Below are positions 19,602 through 31,175 of a stretch of 64,000 nucleotides of DNA, in pieces. The translations under genes were made by a program, and so were the position numbers. Every line of letters begins with the position of its first letter. Position 1 is the first letter of the stretch. The notes beneath the pieces were generated by a model, which was not told the DNA's origin, searched no databases, and worked only from the letters and a program-made list of their open reading frames with translations. The stretch lies in assembly GCA_964035015.1 (NCBI GenBank), contig OZ036004.1, positions 12,402,427 to 12,466,426 on the forward strand. The letters run 5' to 3'. This stretch comes from Corallium rubrum. Its lineage: Eukaryota; Cnidaria; Anthozoa; Scleralcyonacea; Coralliidae.

Positions 19602-20258
19602 ATGGCAGGGAAATTTTGTCCGCCAAAAGAGCTGAATTTTACGGGAAATCTGAGCCAAAACTGGAGCAAATGGAAGAAGGAATTTAATCTGTATTTGACA
19701 GCGACTGAATCGCACGAGAAATCTGATGCTGTGAAAACCTCCCGACTGTTAACTGCGATTGGCGAGAAAGCAAGGGATGTATACTACACATTTACATTCG
19801 ACGAAGAAGGTGATGAGATGAAGTTGAATTTAGTCCTAAAGAAATTTGACGAATATATGTCCCCTAAGAAGAATATTACTTATATGCGATACAGGTTCTT
19901 TTCATACAATCAAGTTGAAGGTCAGCCTATTGATGAATATATCACTGAGTTAAAATCCCGAAGCGAACAGTGTGAGTTTGGCGATTTAAAGAACAGCTTG
20001 ATTAGAGATAAAGTAGTGCTTGGTGTGAATAGCAAAAAAGTACAAGAACGATTGCTTCGAGAGACCGAATTGACCCTGGAAAAAGCCATACAGATTTGCC
20101 GCGCCGTCGAGAACGTCAAGATGCAAACTAAGGAAATGAAAGGAGCTACGAATTCAGAAATCGAAACGAACATTGATCTCGTGCATAGAAAGTCGACAAC
20201 AGAAGATGGTCGTCCGAAATCAACGACAAAACAAGGGCACAATATTTACAATTTTTAA
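19602..20258 (+). pseudogene. Gypsy Gag (capsid part), stops before zinc knuckle
   Basis: Starts MAGKFCPPKELNFTGNLSQN. The body resembles gypsy-type Gag capsid (WKKEFNLYL, then YFTFDEEGDE-like and SPKKNITYMRYRFF regions, REVAL-type QICRAVE helix). A TAA at 20256-20258 interrupts the frame. In the same frame directly after it comes a CCHC knuckle (CNKCGKFNHFASVC, about 20314-20355). The stop therefore truncates Gag unless read through. Confidence 0.85.
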
Positions 20259-20903
20259 TCTTTCTGCGGGCTGAGTGAGCACGAATATGGCAAATGTCCA
20301 GCGTACAAGCGTCAGTGCAATAAATGTGGAAAGTTCAATCACTTTGCTTCGGTTTGCCAATCAAAATCTGTGAGACATGTGGAAAAACAAAGTCATAGTC
20401 AGGGAGTTGAGTCCAATTCGTCAAACAGTGAGGATGAAGAATCAGAGTTCACCTTTATATCAGGTATCAAAGCCATCAACAAGCACGACGAAGAAATTCA
20501 AGAGGATCATATTTCAAATGACATAAATAATCCTCAAGCAGACGACGTCGACAGTGAAGAATTTTTTGTCAATACCCTCGAACCCGATCAATCCACCGAT
20601 GTAAATAGATGGCTAACGACTCTAGATACTTGTGGAACTTCTGTATCTTATATGCTTGATTCTGGTGCTCAGGTGAACGTTCTTCCAGAGCGTATTTACA
20701 ATTCCTTGCAAAAGAAGCCACGTTTGCACCACACGAAGATTAAACTCACAGCGTACGATGGTGGAAACATCCCCGTTAAGGGTAAGTGTATTGCTTTTGT
20801 TACTAAAGGATCCAACAAATCATATCCCGTACAGTTTGTGGTGGTATACCAACCAAATCAACTGCCATCATTGGCCTTGAGACATGTGAGAAACTCAATT
20901 TAA
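20259..20903 (+). pseudogene. Gypsy Gag zinc knuckle and aspartic protease
   Basis: Same frame as gag after the stop. Order: knuckle CNKCGKFNHFASVC, acidic linker (SEDEESEF), then the protease active site YMLDSGAQVNVLPERI (DSG-type, near 20653-20700) and a flap region VKGKCIAFVTKG. The frame ends at 20903, but homology to the following region jumps frame near 20870, indicating an indel. Confidence 0.85.
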
Positions 20904-21580
20904 TAAAACGTGTATTTAATATTAACGACAACTATTCGCATCTCCTTGACAACTATGAAGATATTTTTGGAGACATTGGTTGCCTACCAGGTGAATACCA
21001 CATTAATGTGGATCCTACCATCAAGCCCGTTGTCCATCCTGCGAGAAGGGTTCCTTTTGCCTTGAAGGATAAACTCAAAGCAGAATTGAACAGGATGGTA
21101 TCACTTGAAGTTATCGAGAAAGTTGATAAACCCACCGATTGGGTGAACAGCATTGTAATCGTGGAGAAATCCAATGGTGATATTAGAATATGTTTAGATC
21201 CCAAAGATTTGAATCGAGCTGTTAAACGCGAGTTCTCACAAATGCCTACAGCAGAAGAAATAACGTCACAAATGTCTGGAGCTCAAGTCTTCAGTAAGCT
21301 CGATGCAAGTGCAGGTTATTGGCAAATAAAGCTGGACGAATCATCATCTGACTTGTTGGCCTTCAATACCCCATCTGGTCGGTAAAAATTCAAGAGACTA
21401 CCTTTCGGAGTCCACTGTGCCAGTGAAGTGTTCAGCAAGCGTATTTCAGAGCTAATAGATGGCCTCGAAGGTGTTGCTCATATCCAGGATGATATCATCA
21501 TTTGGGGAACTGATCAACAAGAGCATGACAACAGATTGGAAATGGTTCTACATACAGTAGGATCAAAGCTTCTGGTCTAA
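20875..21580 (+). pseudogene. Gypsy reverse transcriptase
   Basis: Fingers and palm motifs: PARRVPFALKDKLKAELNRM, DWVNSIVIVEKSNGDIRICL (near 21140-21200), FSKLDASAGYWQI (first catalytic Asp) and the metal-binding box IQDDIIIW near 21484. TAA at 21383-21385 breaks the frame between motifs (SGR* then FKRLPFGVHCASE). Another frame break follows near 21570. Confidence 0.88.
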
Positions 21581-22290
21581 AGCTGAATAAAAAGAAATGT
21601 GAGTTTGGTATTCGTGAAATTAAGTATGTTGGTCACATCTTCTCTGACAAGGGACTGCGAGTCGACCCTTCAAAAGTTGAAGCAATTGGAAGCATGCCCA
21701 TTCCTCAAAGTGTAGCAGAATTACACCGTTTTCTTGGTATGGTGGCGTATCTAGGAAAGTTCATACCTAGCCTCTCCAGCAAAACATCTGATTTAAGAGA
21801 GTTGTTAAAGAAGGATGAGGATTGGAACTGGTCTGACAAACATACACAGCAATTCAAGGCACTACAGCAACGAGTTACAAACAGTCCTGTATTGAAATAT
21901 TTTGATCCTAAATTACCCATCAAAGTCTCTGTCGATGCAAGTAAAGCAGGACTTGGTGCTGTACTCCTCCAGCTTCATGATGAAACCTAGTGCCCTGTTG
22001 CATATGCCAGTCGTGCATTAACCAAATCAGAGCAGAATTACAGCCAAATTGAAAAGGAAACTTTGGCAGCAGTTTTTGGAACTGAACATTTTAACCAATA
22101 TGTATATGGTCAGAAGTTTCTGGTTGAATCTGACCATAAGCCATTACAAACCATCCTCAAGCGTAACATCAACTATGCACCTCCTCGTATTCAGCGTATG
22201 TTTCTCCGTTTGCAAAAGTATGACTTGGAGCTGTACTTTACACCCGGCAGTACAATTCCAGTAGCTGATACCTTGTCAAGAGCCTTCCTG
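21581..22290 (+). pseudogene. Gypsy RT thumb and RNase H
   Basis: Contains KYVGHIFSDKGLRVDPSKVE, FLGMVAYLGKFIPSLS and the RNase H core KVSVDASKAGLGAVLLQ, KETLAAVFGTEHF and LVESDHKPLQ. TAG at 21988-21990 interrupts it where the family has a tryptophan-containing PVAYASR block; the same frame continues afterward. Confidence 0.87.
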
Positions 22291-23742
22291 CCAGGATCTG
22301 CACCAATGACTGAATCAGTGTTTGATTACCAAGTACATATGTTATTATCATACTTGCCAATATCCGAAGCCAAGTTAAAAGAGATCCAGTCTGCAACTGC
22401 AAGAGATGGTGCACTTCAGGAAGTAAAGAAGTTTATTTTGAACGGTTGGCCAGAAAACAAGAGTACCCTTCCAAGAGAGGTCATGCCATACTTTCAGTTT
22501 CGGTCAGAACTGTCAATTGTAGATGGCCTAGTCTTTAAAGAAGACAGAGTAATCATACCCTCAGCAATGCGCAGAGAAATAAAAGAGAAACTCCATCAGG
22601 GGCATTTGGGCATTGAAAAGTGCAAGGCGAGAGCCCGCCAGGTGGTATTTTGGCCAGGAATCAATGCTGAAATTTCTGAAATGGTAACAAAATGTGGTGC
22701 ATGCATTGAGAATCAACGGTATCAACAGAAAGAGCCTCTTATATCACACAAAGTTTCTACAGATCCGTGGTACAAAGTTGGCATGGACTTGTTTTCATAC
22801 AGAAACAAGGATTTTTTGGTAGTGGTAGACTACTATTCGAACTACCCAGAAGTATGTTCCCTAAGTAATACCTCGAGCTCGACCATAATATCTCATGCAA
22901 AGTCAATCTTTGCACGTCACGGCATCCCAAAAGTGGTAATTTCTGACAATGGGCCTCAGTTCTCAAGTGTGGAATTCAAACAGTTTGCAGTTTCTTGGGA
23001 ATTCAAACATGTAACTTCAAGTCCCAAGCATCCTAAATCAAATGGTATGGCCGAGAGTGCAGTGAAAGTTGTCAAAAAGTTGTTCAAAAAAGCCTCTCGC
23101 CAAGGTGAAGACCCCTATCTGGCTCTTTTAGCACATCGATCTACGCCGAGTACTAACGATGACAGATCACCCGCCGAGAAGCTTATGGGTCGAAGTGTTC
23201 GAACCCTACTGCCGGATCTAAGGAGAATGGTTTCTAAACAAGGAAGAAGAAATCATCAACTTCCCGCAAAGTTTCAACCAAGACATCTGGAAAGAGTGAA
23301 ACATCATCATGACCGTAACAGCAAGCAATTGCCAGATATTCCAGTGGGATCTACGGTTCGCATTCAAGAGAAAGGTACATGGCCATTGAAAGCCAAAGTC
23401 TTAAAGAAAGCAGATACTCCCAGGTCTTTTGTGCTTGAAACAGAAAAAGGAACGATACGTCGAAGGAATCGTCAAGATCTACTGATGACAAATGAACAAT
23501 TCCTAAGTTTACCAAATGATGACATTCCATTATCCGAGGCCACCGATAGCAGCACAGCTCCAAATGATACAGCTGAAGTGATACAGAACAACGTTCCTGT
23601 GGACATCCCACACAACAGCTCACCCATGCATCAACCATGTTCTCCCACTGTCTCTTATCGGACACGTTTACGCACATCCATAAATCCACCAAAGCGTTTG
23701 GGTTTTGATTGGATAATACCATCATACTGTATATATGCTTAA
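22290..23742 (+). CDS. Gypsy integrase (in frame with RNase H, intact)
   Basis: Part of the 559-residue open frame 22063-23742. An HHCC zinc site (EKLHQGHLGIEKCK, then CGACIENQ) is followed by the DDE core (KVGMDLFSYRNKDFLVVVDY; VISDNGPQFSS; KSNGMAESAVK). A C-terminal beta domain (IPVGSTVRIQEKGTWPLKAK) follows. No chromodomain is evident. This portion has no internal stop. Confidence 0.9.
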
Positions 23743-23815
23743 TGTAGCTAAACTGATATTCGGAACATTATCTTTAAACTATTTCATTTTGTTAATGTTT
23801 TGTTAGAAAGGGGGA

Positions 23816-23967
23816 TGTTACAATAAGACATTTATTGTAAACCTCGCCCCCCTGCATATAGACCTCGGTATGTATCACGTGAACAATGTAGCGTGGTCAT
23901 TCGTATGTAAGAGAGCTTAGGAGCAGGTTTACAGAGTTACGTGCAATAATAAAGAAAACTTGAAACA
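23816..23967 (+). repeat. Gypsy right LTR (152 bp)
   Basis: TGTTACAATAAG to TTGAAACA, followed by GACAG. Near identical to the two halves of the left LTR. Confidence 0.93.
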
Positions 23968-24391
23968 GACAGAAGAGAAACATTTAATTCAACGTGACGA
24001 TAATTCGTCGTGTAACTCGAACACGCATTACCGTCGCATTATCCGTCTGACTCAGAAGAATTTAATTGCCGAGACGAATTTAATTGGTGAGTCGATTTAA
24101 TCGAGTTGTACGTCGTAGTTTCCTCGAATGAAATTTAAACAATTAAATTCGTCTGTTTGGCGACGTTTAGCACAGACCTAATCCTGGCTAACCAGGCCAA
24201 TCGCGCTCCGTCGTGATGACGTCACTATTTAAGTTTGTCCGCTTTTACCGATAATTCTTGCAGTCCGAACAATAGATAATGCAATCATTTGAAAGTCAAT
24301 TTTGGTTTGTTTGTACGCATTCTGTCTATAAACAGCAGCTCGGCGGTACGCTATTCGCCTCTAGCCTTCGCACTGGCTCTTGTAAAGGAAG

Positions 24392-24640
24392 AGAAGAGAA
24401 AGAAGAGAAGAGAAGAGAAGAAGAAGAAGAGAAGAGAAGAGAAGAAGAAGAGAAGAGAAGAGAAGAGAAGAGAAGAGAAGAAGAAGAAGAAGAGAAGAGA
24501 AGAGAAGAGAAGAGAAGAGAAGAGAAGAGAAGAGAAGAGAAGAGAAGAGAAGAGAAGAGAAGAGAAGAGAAGAGAAGAGAAGAGAAGAGAAGAGAAGAGA
24601 AGAGAAGAGAAGAGAAGAGAAGAGAAGAGAAGAGAAGAGA
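24392..24640. repeat. (GAAGA)n pentamer array
   Basis: About 250 bp of GAGAA/GAAGA units. Several overlapping 107-164-residue frames here are artefacts. Confidence 0.97.
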
Positions 24641-24923
24641 CTGGGATGTGGACAAAAAAGGTGAGAGCCCGCACGGATGCTATAGAATTTTAGATATCTG
24701 CGTCCTAAATCGTGACGAAAAATTCTCATTGGTCGGTTTGCCTTACAACGTCAATCATAAATGCAAATCTTAAAGTGTTTTATTCGCCTATGGATCGTTT
24801 CCACTCACGTGATCAGTGACCACATTAGGGTGGTGAAACAATACGAAATGTTTGGATAAAAATATAGTTAAATTCCCATAGGATAAAGGTACACCAACAT
24901 GGCTGCCATTTCATTGTCTCGGT

Positions 24924-25288
24924 CAGGGGCGTCGGAGCGACACTAAAAGTGGGGAGGGGCAAAATTTTTAGGGGGGTCCGGTGGCATGCTCCCCGGGAAA
25001 TTTTGAAATCCAGAGTCATTGAAATAACATTTCCTGCATTTACAGAATTCTAAAGGTCCAAAAACGTCATAAAATACTCAAAAGACAACACTTTTCCGGA
25101 CATGGAATATCTGCATTGAAATTTCTTTATTATATCTTTTTCAAAATCGTGGGTTAGCTAGGGCTAGTGATTTTGTTAATCATAACTTTATTACTGGCCT
25201 TGTTAAAAAAGTTGGGGGGGCAAACACATTCTTCCCCCCCCCAACACCAAAAAGGTGGGGGGCAGCCCCCCCGCTTCCGACGTCTCTG
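24924..25288. mobile_element. hAT-type non-autonomous element
   Basis: Imperfect inverted ends CAGGGGCGTCGGAG and CTTCCGACGTCTCTG. Flanks GTCTCGGT (24916-24923) and GTTTCGGT (25289-25296) match at 7 of 8 positions, an 8-bp duplication as in hAT. G-rich and C-rich interior; no transposase. Confidence 0.65.
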
Positions 25289-25462
25289 GTTTCGGTACAC
25301 CAATATGGCGGCCGTAACGTCAGATGAAAACCATCTATTGCGTTACTTGTGCACTGAAGTCTCAAAAGGCGATAGATCGGATTTTAGAATGAAATTCGAA
25401 ACTGCGAAAAAGTATACAGTCAAAGCATCATCTAGACTTGGAGTGAAACAAACTGTTTTTAC

Positions 25463-25748
25463 CTGAAAGATCACTGAATGGTACAGTAGGAGAAAATAGG
25501 TTTCTCAAGGCGGAATAAGCGCTGCTGATGGCCTCGATGTAGATCTCTGGAATGAAGTCGAATAAGGTCTTATCGACCGAGGCGAGCTCTATTGTCCTGA
25601 GAGCCGCATTAAGCATCCACAGCACGTCTTCTTGCTTCTCTTTCGTAAAGATCAAGGACTGCACCCAAGCCATTTGACGCGTGCAGTTCGATACCTCTTT
25701 TACAAACACTTTCCTGGAGCGCTGAAGCTCCGTTAGAACATCAGTTTT
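25463..25748 (-). CDS. rnf123: RNF123 exon 19
   Basis: 286 bp, the longest exon here. Acceptor CTCTTAG, donor GTAAAA. Begins KTDVLTELQRSRKVFVKEVS, then MAWVQSLIFTKEKQEDVLWM and ALRTIELASVDKTLFDFIPE, matching human [35 protein letters not shown] and LRTIEHGDRTGSLFAFMPE. Ends with one base completed by exon 20. Confidence 0.95.
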
Positions 25749-25917
25749 CTAAGAGAAAAACAAACAAACAAACAAACAGTGCTTTAAAAAATGCTTTGCC
25801 CTTAGAATGGATGAAGAGTGGAAAAGGGGAAGTATCTTCATAAAACACGTTTACGCCTTAACGCATTCCCCTCCGAAACAGACCTTTTTGAAGTGCCTAT
25901 GAAGCGAAAATTAAGTC

Positions 25918-28496
25918 CGTCCGGGGTGAGTTGGGGTGGATTGTGGTGAAATGGGGGGGGGGGGGGGCTGGCGTCGAATAGAGTGGGGTGGAGTAGAGTA
26001 GAAGAAAGTGGAGTAGAATGGAAAGGAGTAGAGTGGAATAGCGTGGAATAAAGTGGAGTCGAGTAGAATAGCGTGGAATATAGTAGAGTAGAATAGAGTA
26101 GAGTGGAATAGAGTAGGGCGGAATAGCGTGGAATAAAGTGGAGTCGAGTAGAATAGAGTCGAATGGAGTGGAGTAGAGTGGAATAGAGTAGAGTGGAATA
26201 GAGTAGAGTGGAATAGAATAGAATAGAGTAGAATAGAGTAGAGTGGAATAGAGTAGGGCGGAATAGCGTGGAATAAAGTGGAGTCGAGTAGAATAGAGTC
26301 GAGTGGAGTGGAGTAGAGTGAAATAGAGTAGAGTGAAATAGAATAGGGTGGAATAGAGTAGAGTGGAATAGAGTAGAGTGGAATAGAGTAGGGTGAAATA
26401 GAGTAGGGTGGAATAGAGTAGAGTGGAATAGAGTAGGGCGGAATAGCGTGGAACAAAGTGGAGTCGAGTAGAATAGAGTCGAGTGGAGTGGAGTAGAGTG
26501 GAATAGAATAGGGTAGAATAGAGTAGAGTGGAATAGAGTAGAGTGGAATAGAGTAGGGTGAAATAGAGTAGGGTGAAATAGAGTAGGGTGGAATAGAGTA
26601 GAGTGGAATAGAGTAGAGTGGAATAGAGTAGGGTGAAATAGAGTAGAGTGGAATAGAGTAGAGTGGAATAGAGTAGGGTGAAATAGAGTAGGGTGGAATA
26701 GAGTAGGGTGAAATAGAGTAGAGTGGAATAGAGTAGAGTGGAATAGAGTAGTAGGGTGAAACAGAGTAGGGTGAAATAGAGTAGAGTGGAATAGAGTAGA
26801 GTGGAATAGAGTAGTAGGGTGAAATAGAGTAGAGTGGAATAGAGTAGGGTGAAATAGAATAGAGTGGAATAGAGTAGAGTGGAATAGAGTAGTAGGGTGA
26901 AATAGAGTAGGGTGGAATAGAGTAGAGTGGAATAGAGTAGAGTGGCATAGAGTAGGGTGAAATAGAGTAGGGTGGAATAGAGTAGAGTGGAATAGAGTAG
27001 GGCGGAATAGCGTGGAATAAAGTGGAGTCGAGTAGAATAGAATTGAGTGGAGTGGAGTAGAGTGGAATAGAATAGGGTGGAATAGAGTAGAGTGGAATAG
27101 AGTAGAGTGGAATAGAGTAGAGTGAAAGAGTAGGGTGGAATAGAGTAGAGTGGAATAGAGTAGAGTGGAATAGAGTAGGGTGAAATAGAGTAGAGTGGAA
27201 TAGAGTAGGGTGGAATAGAGTAGAGTGGAATAGAGTAGGGTGGAATAGAGTAGAGTGGAATAGAGTAGAGTGGAATAGAGTAGGGTGAAAGAGTAGGGTG
27301 GAATAGAGTAGAGTGGAATAGAGTAGAGTGGAATAGAGTAGGGTGAAATAGAGTAGAGTGGAATAGAGTAGGGTGGAATAGAGTAGAGTGGAATAGAGTA
27401 GGGTGGAACAGAGTAGAGTGGAATAGAGTAGAGTGGAATAGAGTAGAGTGGAATAGAGTAGGGTGGAATAGAGTAGAGTGGAATAGAGTAGGGTGGAATA
27501 GAGTAGAGTGGAATAGAGTAGGGTGGAATAGAGTAGAGTGGAATAGAGTAGGGTGGAATAGAGTAGAGTGGAATAGAGTAGGGTGGAATAGAGTAGAGTG
27601 GAATAGAGTATAGTGGAATAGAGTAGAGTGGAATAGAGTAGGGTGGAATAGAGTAGAGTGGAACAGAGTAGAGTGGAATAGAGTAGAGTGGAATAGAGTA
27701 GAGTGAAATAGAGTGGAAGAAAGTGGAGTCGAGTAGAATAGAGTGGAAGAAAGTGGAGTCGAGTAGAATAGCGTGGAATAGAGTAGAGTGGAATTGAGTA
27801 GAGTGAAGTGGAATAAAGTGAAGTGGAATAGAGTAGAGTGGAGTGAAGTGGAGTAGAATGGAGAGGAGTAGAGGAGTAGAGTAAAGTGGAGTAGAGTGTA
27901 GTGTAATAGAGTGATGTAGACTAGAGCGGAGTAGAGTGAAGTGAAGTGAAGTGAAGTGAAGTGAAGTGAAGTGAAGTGAAGTGAAGTGAAGTGAAGTGAA
28001 GTGAAGTGAAGTGAAGTGAAGTGAAGTGAAGTGAAGTGGGGTGGGGTATGGGGTACAGTGGAGTGAGTACAGTAAAGTAAAGTGAAGTGAAGTGAAGTGG
28101 GGTAGAGTGGAGTGGAGTACAGTAAAGTAAAGTAGAGTGGAGTGAAGCGGGCTAGAGTGGAGTGGAGTACAGTAAAGTAAAGTGAAGTGAAGTGAAGTGA
28201 AGTGAAGTGAAGTGAAGTGAAGTGAAGTGAAGTGAAGTGAAGTGAAGTGAAGTGAAGTGAAGTGAAGTGAAGTGAAGTGAAGTGAAGTGAAATAGAGTAG
28301 AGTGGAGTGGAGTACAGTAAACTAAAGTGAAGTGGGGTGGGGTGGGGTAGAATGGAGTGGAGTGGAGTGAAGCGGAGTAGAGTAGAGTGGAGTGGAGTGG
28401 AGTGGAGTGGAGTGGAGTGGAGTGGAGTGGAGTGGAGTGGAGTGGAGTGGAGTGGAGTGGAGTGGAGTGGAGTGGAGTGGAGTGGAGTGGAGTGAA
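25918..28496. repeat. 2.6 kb pentamer satellite (GTAGAGTGGAATAGA, GTGAA, GTGGA)
   Basis: Pentamer units organised in blocks: 15-bp GAGTA-GAGTG-GAATA triplets over 1.8 kb, then GTGAA (27934-28290), then GTGGA (28388-28492). Sub-blocks containing AAAGTGGAGTCGAGTAGAATA recur at 26052, 26134, 26276, 26456, 27020 and about 27730. The 884- and 345-residue frames are artefacts. Fills the intron between exons 18 and 19. Confidence 0.97.
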
Positions 28497-28586
28497 TCAA
28501 AGTTGTGTGGAGTACAGTCAAGCCGAGTCGGTTCCAATAAAAGGGATACAAAAATTGGAGAGCATGAAAAATGTGAGTACATTAAC

Positions 28587-28670
28587 CTCTTCAGGACATT
28601 TTTTAATCTTCTTCACAGTCTCTTCCAAAGCTTTCATATTTTGATGTAGGTTGTCTCTGACGCTGCGAAC
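28587..28670 (-). CDS. rnf123: RNF123 exon 18
   Basis: 84 bp, 28 codons, acceptor TTTTTAG, donor GTTAAT. Encodes VRSVRDNLHQNMKALEETVK then KIKKCPEE, corresponding to human [22 protein letters not shown]. Phase 0 on both sides. Confidence 0.9.
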
Positions 28671-28835
28671 CTAAAAATATTGGAAAAACAATTGACAATA
28701 AGTGATTGAGAATGCAATAGTATTGAGAAAAGCCCTTTAACGGTCCAACACTAAGATCAATATAGCCCATCTTAATTTCTTCAGCCCTTCGGGCCTCGGT
28801 AATTAAACTAGTTTATTTACTTCAATATAAGTATA

Positions 28836-29633
28836 CAGGGTGTCCCAAAAAAAAATGCCCCCCATCCGTTTTTGTACTGCATCTTCTTTAATTTGGGTAC
28901 AAGAAGTAAATTTTTATATCTTTTAATTTTTATAAATTTTAAATTTTTATATAACTAAATAGTTATCTACTCGCTTCCTGGAGTCATTTAAAGAGGCAAC
29001 ATCAAAATTTGAACTTGTCCAAATTATGCAAATTATCTATGCTACCTACAGATTTGGAAAAATACAGGGTGTCCCAAACGAATGTCGCCCATCCCGTTTT
29101 TGCGTTTTTGACCACAGCTTCGTTTGAGTGCGGAATACAAGTTTGAATACATATGCATGTGAAAACTGACCACAGGGGAATAAAGTTTGATTCCAAATGA
29201 AGCAATGCGCCATCAAATCATGTGGGGTTATTTGGGGTAATAACAATCCTTGCCATGTAGGCAGAAGTGCACTGTACTTCATCCGTCTTAAGATGGTTGG
29301 ACAACAATTCACTCCCGAGGAAAGAACATTCATGGTACTTTCCTATCATGAAACAAGAAGCCCAACAAGGACAAGGGAAGCCTTTAGGAGAAGATTTTCA
29401 AATCTTGACGTAGCATACATAATTTGGACAAGTTCAAATTTTGTACGAAGTTCAAACTTTTATGCTGCCTCTTTAAATGCCTACAGGAAGCGAGTAGATA
29501 ACTACTTAGCTCTGAAACTTTCAGACAACAAAGAAGGAGGGATGGGCGTGATATAAAAATTTACTTCTTGTACGATAATTAAAGAAGGTGCACCTCATAA
29601 ATGGATGGGGGGCATTTCTTTGGGGACACCCTG
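28836..29633. mobile_element. Tc1/mariner-type element with transposase remnant
   Basis: Ends CAGGGTGTCCC and GGGACACCCTG flanked by TA, with inverted arms of about 80 bp (ACAAGAAGTAAATTTTTATA mirrored). A second CAGGGTGTCCC start lies at about 29067, suggesting a nested or rearranged copy. Confidence 0.7.
29293..29556 (+). pseudogene. Transposase N-terminal helix-turn-helix fragment
   Basis: About 87 residues starting MVGQQFTPEERTFMVLSYHE, then SPTRTREAFRRRF, like the N-terminal DNA-binding helices of mariner-class transposases. The rest of the enzyme is absent; after residue 40 the frame reads into inverted-repeat DNA. Remnant. Confidence 0.5.
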
Positions 29634-29770
29634 TATAATACGTACTTATTATATTGCTCAGCTAGTTTTTCCATCAATACTAAAGACTTACCAACATTTT
29701 GAATTCTTCCACAATTGTTATCAAAAATCAGTTATAGGCATTCGTATAGATCATGCAACTCTTTGCTTAC

Positions 29771-29952
29771 CTTGCTAAACTGTCGATGGACCCCAAAGAA
29801 ATAAAGCATAATCAGAGTGTCAACAGCTTCCACCAGAGAAATGTCCATCACATCGCCTTCCTCCGTTGTTGAGGACGAACTGCCGCTCGCTTTTACATCG
29901 GATTCATCGGATTCTTCTTTTAAATCATTTGGGCAAGAATTTTTTAATTTCT
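29771..29952 (-). CDS. rnf123: RNF123 exon 17
   Basis: 182 bp, acceptor ATCGCAG, donor GTAAGC. Starts with a Ser/Glu/Lys-rich linker (CPNDLKEESDESDVKASGSS), as expected from the low-complexity middle of human RNF123. It ends with the conserved ISLVEAVDTLIMLYFFGVHR then QFSK, human [24 protein letters not shown]. Confidence 0.92.
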
Positions 29953-30009
29953 CTGCGATAAAAAGTCAAAGAAAACAATAATACGGTAAAGTAAAAAATA
30001 CGATTCTTG

Positions 30010-30759
30010 GCTAATTATAAAAAACTCATCAGGGATGGAAGAAGAGAGGAAGAAAGAGAATACGAGAAAAAGATGAAGGAAGAGTAAAAAGAAGGGAGGA
30101 AAAAAAGCGACGGACGGAAGGAAGGAGGAATAGGGGGAATGAGAAAATGGAGGGAGGAAGGATGGACGGACGGAGAAGGGGAAGGAAAGAAAGAGAAAAG
30201 AAGGGAGGAAGAAAAGAAGGAAGGAAAAAAAGACGAATAAATAGGAAGGATAATTATATAAATAAATGGTATGAAGGCAGGAGGGAAAGAAGGAAGGAAA
30301 TAAGAGAGGAAGGAAGGAAGGAAGGAAGGAAATAAGAAGGAAGGAAGGAAGGAAGGAAGGAAGGAAGGAAGGAAGGAAGGAAGGAAGGAAGGAAGGAAGG
30401 AAGGAAGGAAGGAAAGGAAAGGAAAGGAAGGAAGGAAGGAAGGAAGGAAGGAAGGAAGGAAGGAAGGAAGGAAGGAAGGAAGGAAGGAAAAAGGAAGGAA
30501 GGAAGGAAGGAAGGAAGGGAGGGAGGGAGGGAGGGAGGGAGGGAGGGAGGGAGGGACGGCGGGAGGGAGGGAGGGAGGGAGGGAGGGAAGGAGGGAGGGA
30601 GGGAAGGAGGGAGGGAGGGAAGGAAGGAGGGAGGGGACGAAGGAAGGAAGGAAGGAAGGAAGGAAGGAAGGAAGGAAGGAAGGCAGGCAGGCAGGCAGGC
30701 AGGCAGGGAGGGAGGGAGGGAGGGAGGGAGGGAGGGAGGGAGGGAGGGAGGGAGGGAGG

Positions 30760-30800
<41 letters not shown>

Positions 30801-31108
30801 AGGCAGGCAGGGAGGGAGGGAGGGAGGGAGGGAGGGAGGGTTGGGAGGGAGGGAGGGAGGTTGGGAGGGAGGGAGGGAGGGAGGGAGGGAGGGAGGGAGG
30901 GAGGGAGGGAGGGAGGGAGGGAGGGAGGGAGGGAGGGAGGGAGGGAGGGAGGGAGGGAGGGAGGGAGGGAGGGAGGGAGGGAGGGAGGGAGGGAGGGAGG
31001 GAGGAAAGGAAGGAAAGAAGGAAAGGAAGGAAAGGAAGGAAGGAAGGAAGGAAGGAAGGAAGGAAGGAAGGAAGGAAGGAAGGAAGGAAGGAACGGAGGA
31101 AAGAAAAA
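30010..31108. repeat. (GGAA)n/(GGGA)n/(GGCA)n tetramer array
   Basis: 1.1 kb of tetramers with block switches GGAA, GGGA, GGAA, GGCA, GGGA, GGCA, GGGA, GGAA. It fills almost the whole intron between exons 16 and 17. The short frames here are artefacts. Confidence 0.97.
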
Positions 31109-31134
31109 TGAATTAACTCTCCGAATTATAATAC

Positions 31135-31175
31135 CTGAATGAGACTTTCTCAGATGTGATGTTATTCCACCTATC
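31135..31175 (-). CDS. rnf123: RNF123 exon 16 (41-bp micro-exon)
   Basis: Acceptor TTTATAG, donor GTATTA. One base, then IGGITSHLRKSHS, then one base; human has LGGLLSHLRKTL. Register agrees with exons 15 and 17. Confidence 0.9.

Larger units (their letters stand above)
18859..23967 (+). mobile_element. Ty3/gypsy LTR retrotransposon, defective
   Basis: LTRs start TGTTACAATAAG and end TTGAAACA. The right LTR is 152 bp; the left is the same but holds a 552-bp insertion. The 5-bp duplication GACAG occurs at 18854-18858 and 23968-23972. The polypurine tract AGAAAGGGGGA lies just before the right LTR; a TGATGTCAGG-type primer site follows the left LTR. Gag, protease, reverse transcriptase, RNase H and integrase are all present in order, but in-frame stops at about 20256, 21383 and 21988 and frameshifts near 20870 and 21570 break the reading. 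LTR similarity is high, so insertion is fairly recent. It lies antisense to RNF123, nested in a MITE. Confidence 0.93.
18713..24178. mobile_element. MITE split by the gypsy insertion
   Basis: Left end GGTCTGCGCTAAACGTCG (18713) and right end CGACGTTTAGCACAGACC (to 24178) are inverted, followed inside by GACGAATTTAATT on both sides. Without the gypsy element this is about 350 bp. No transposase. Confidence 0.75.

Noticed and set aside
25897-28551. 884-residue open frame of Ser/Thr/Leu/Tyr/Pro repeats
   Set aside because: It is the translation of a pentamer satellite; a repeat whose unit lacks stops stays open in several frames. No start context, domain or splice support.
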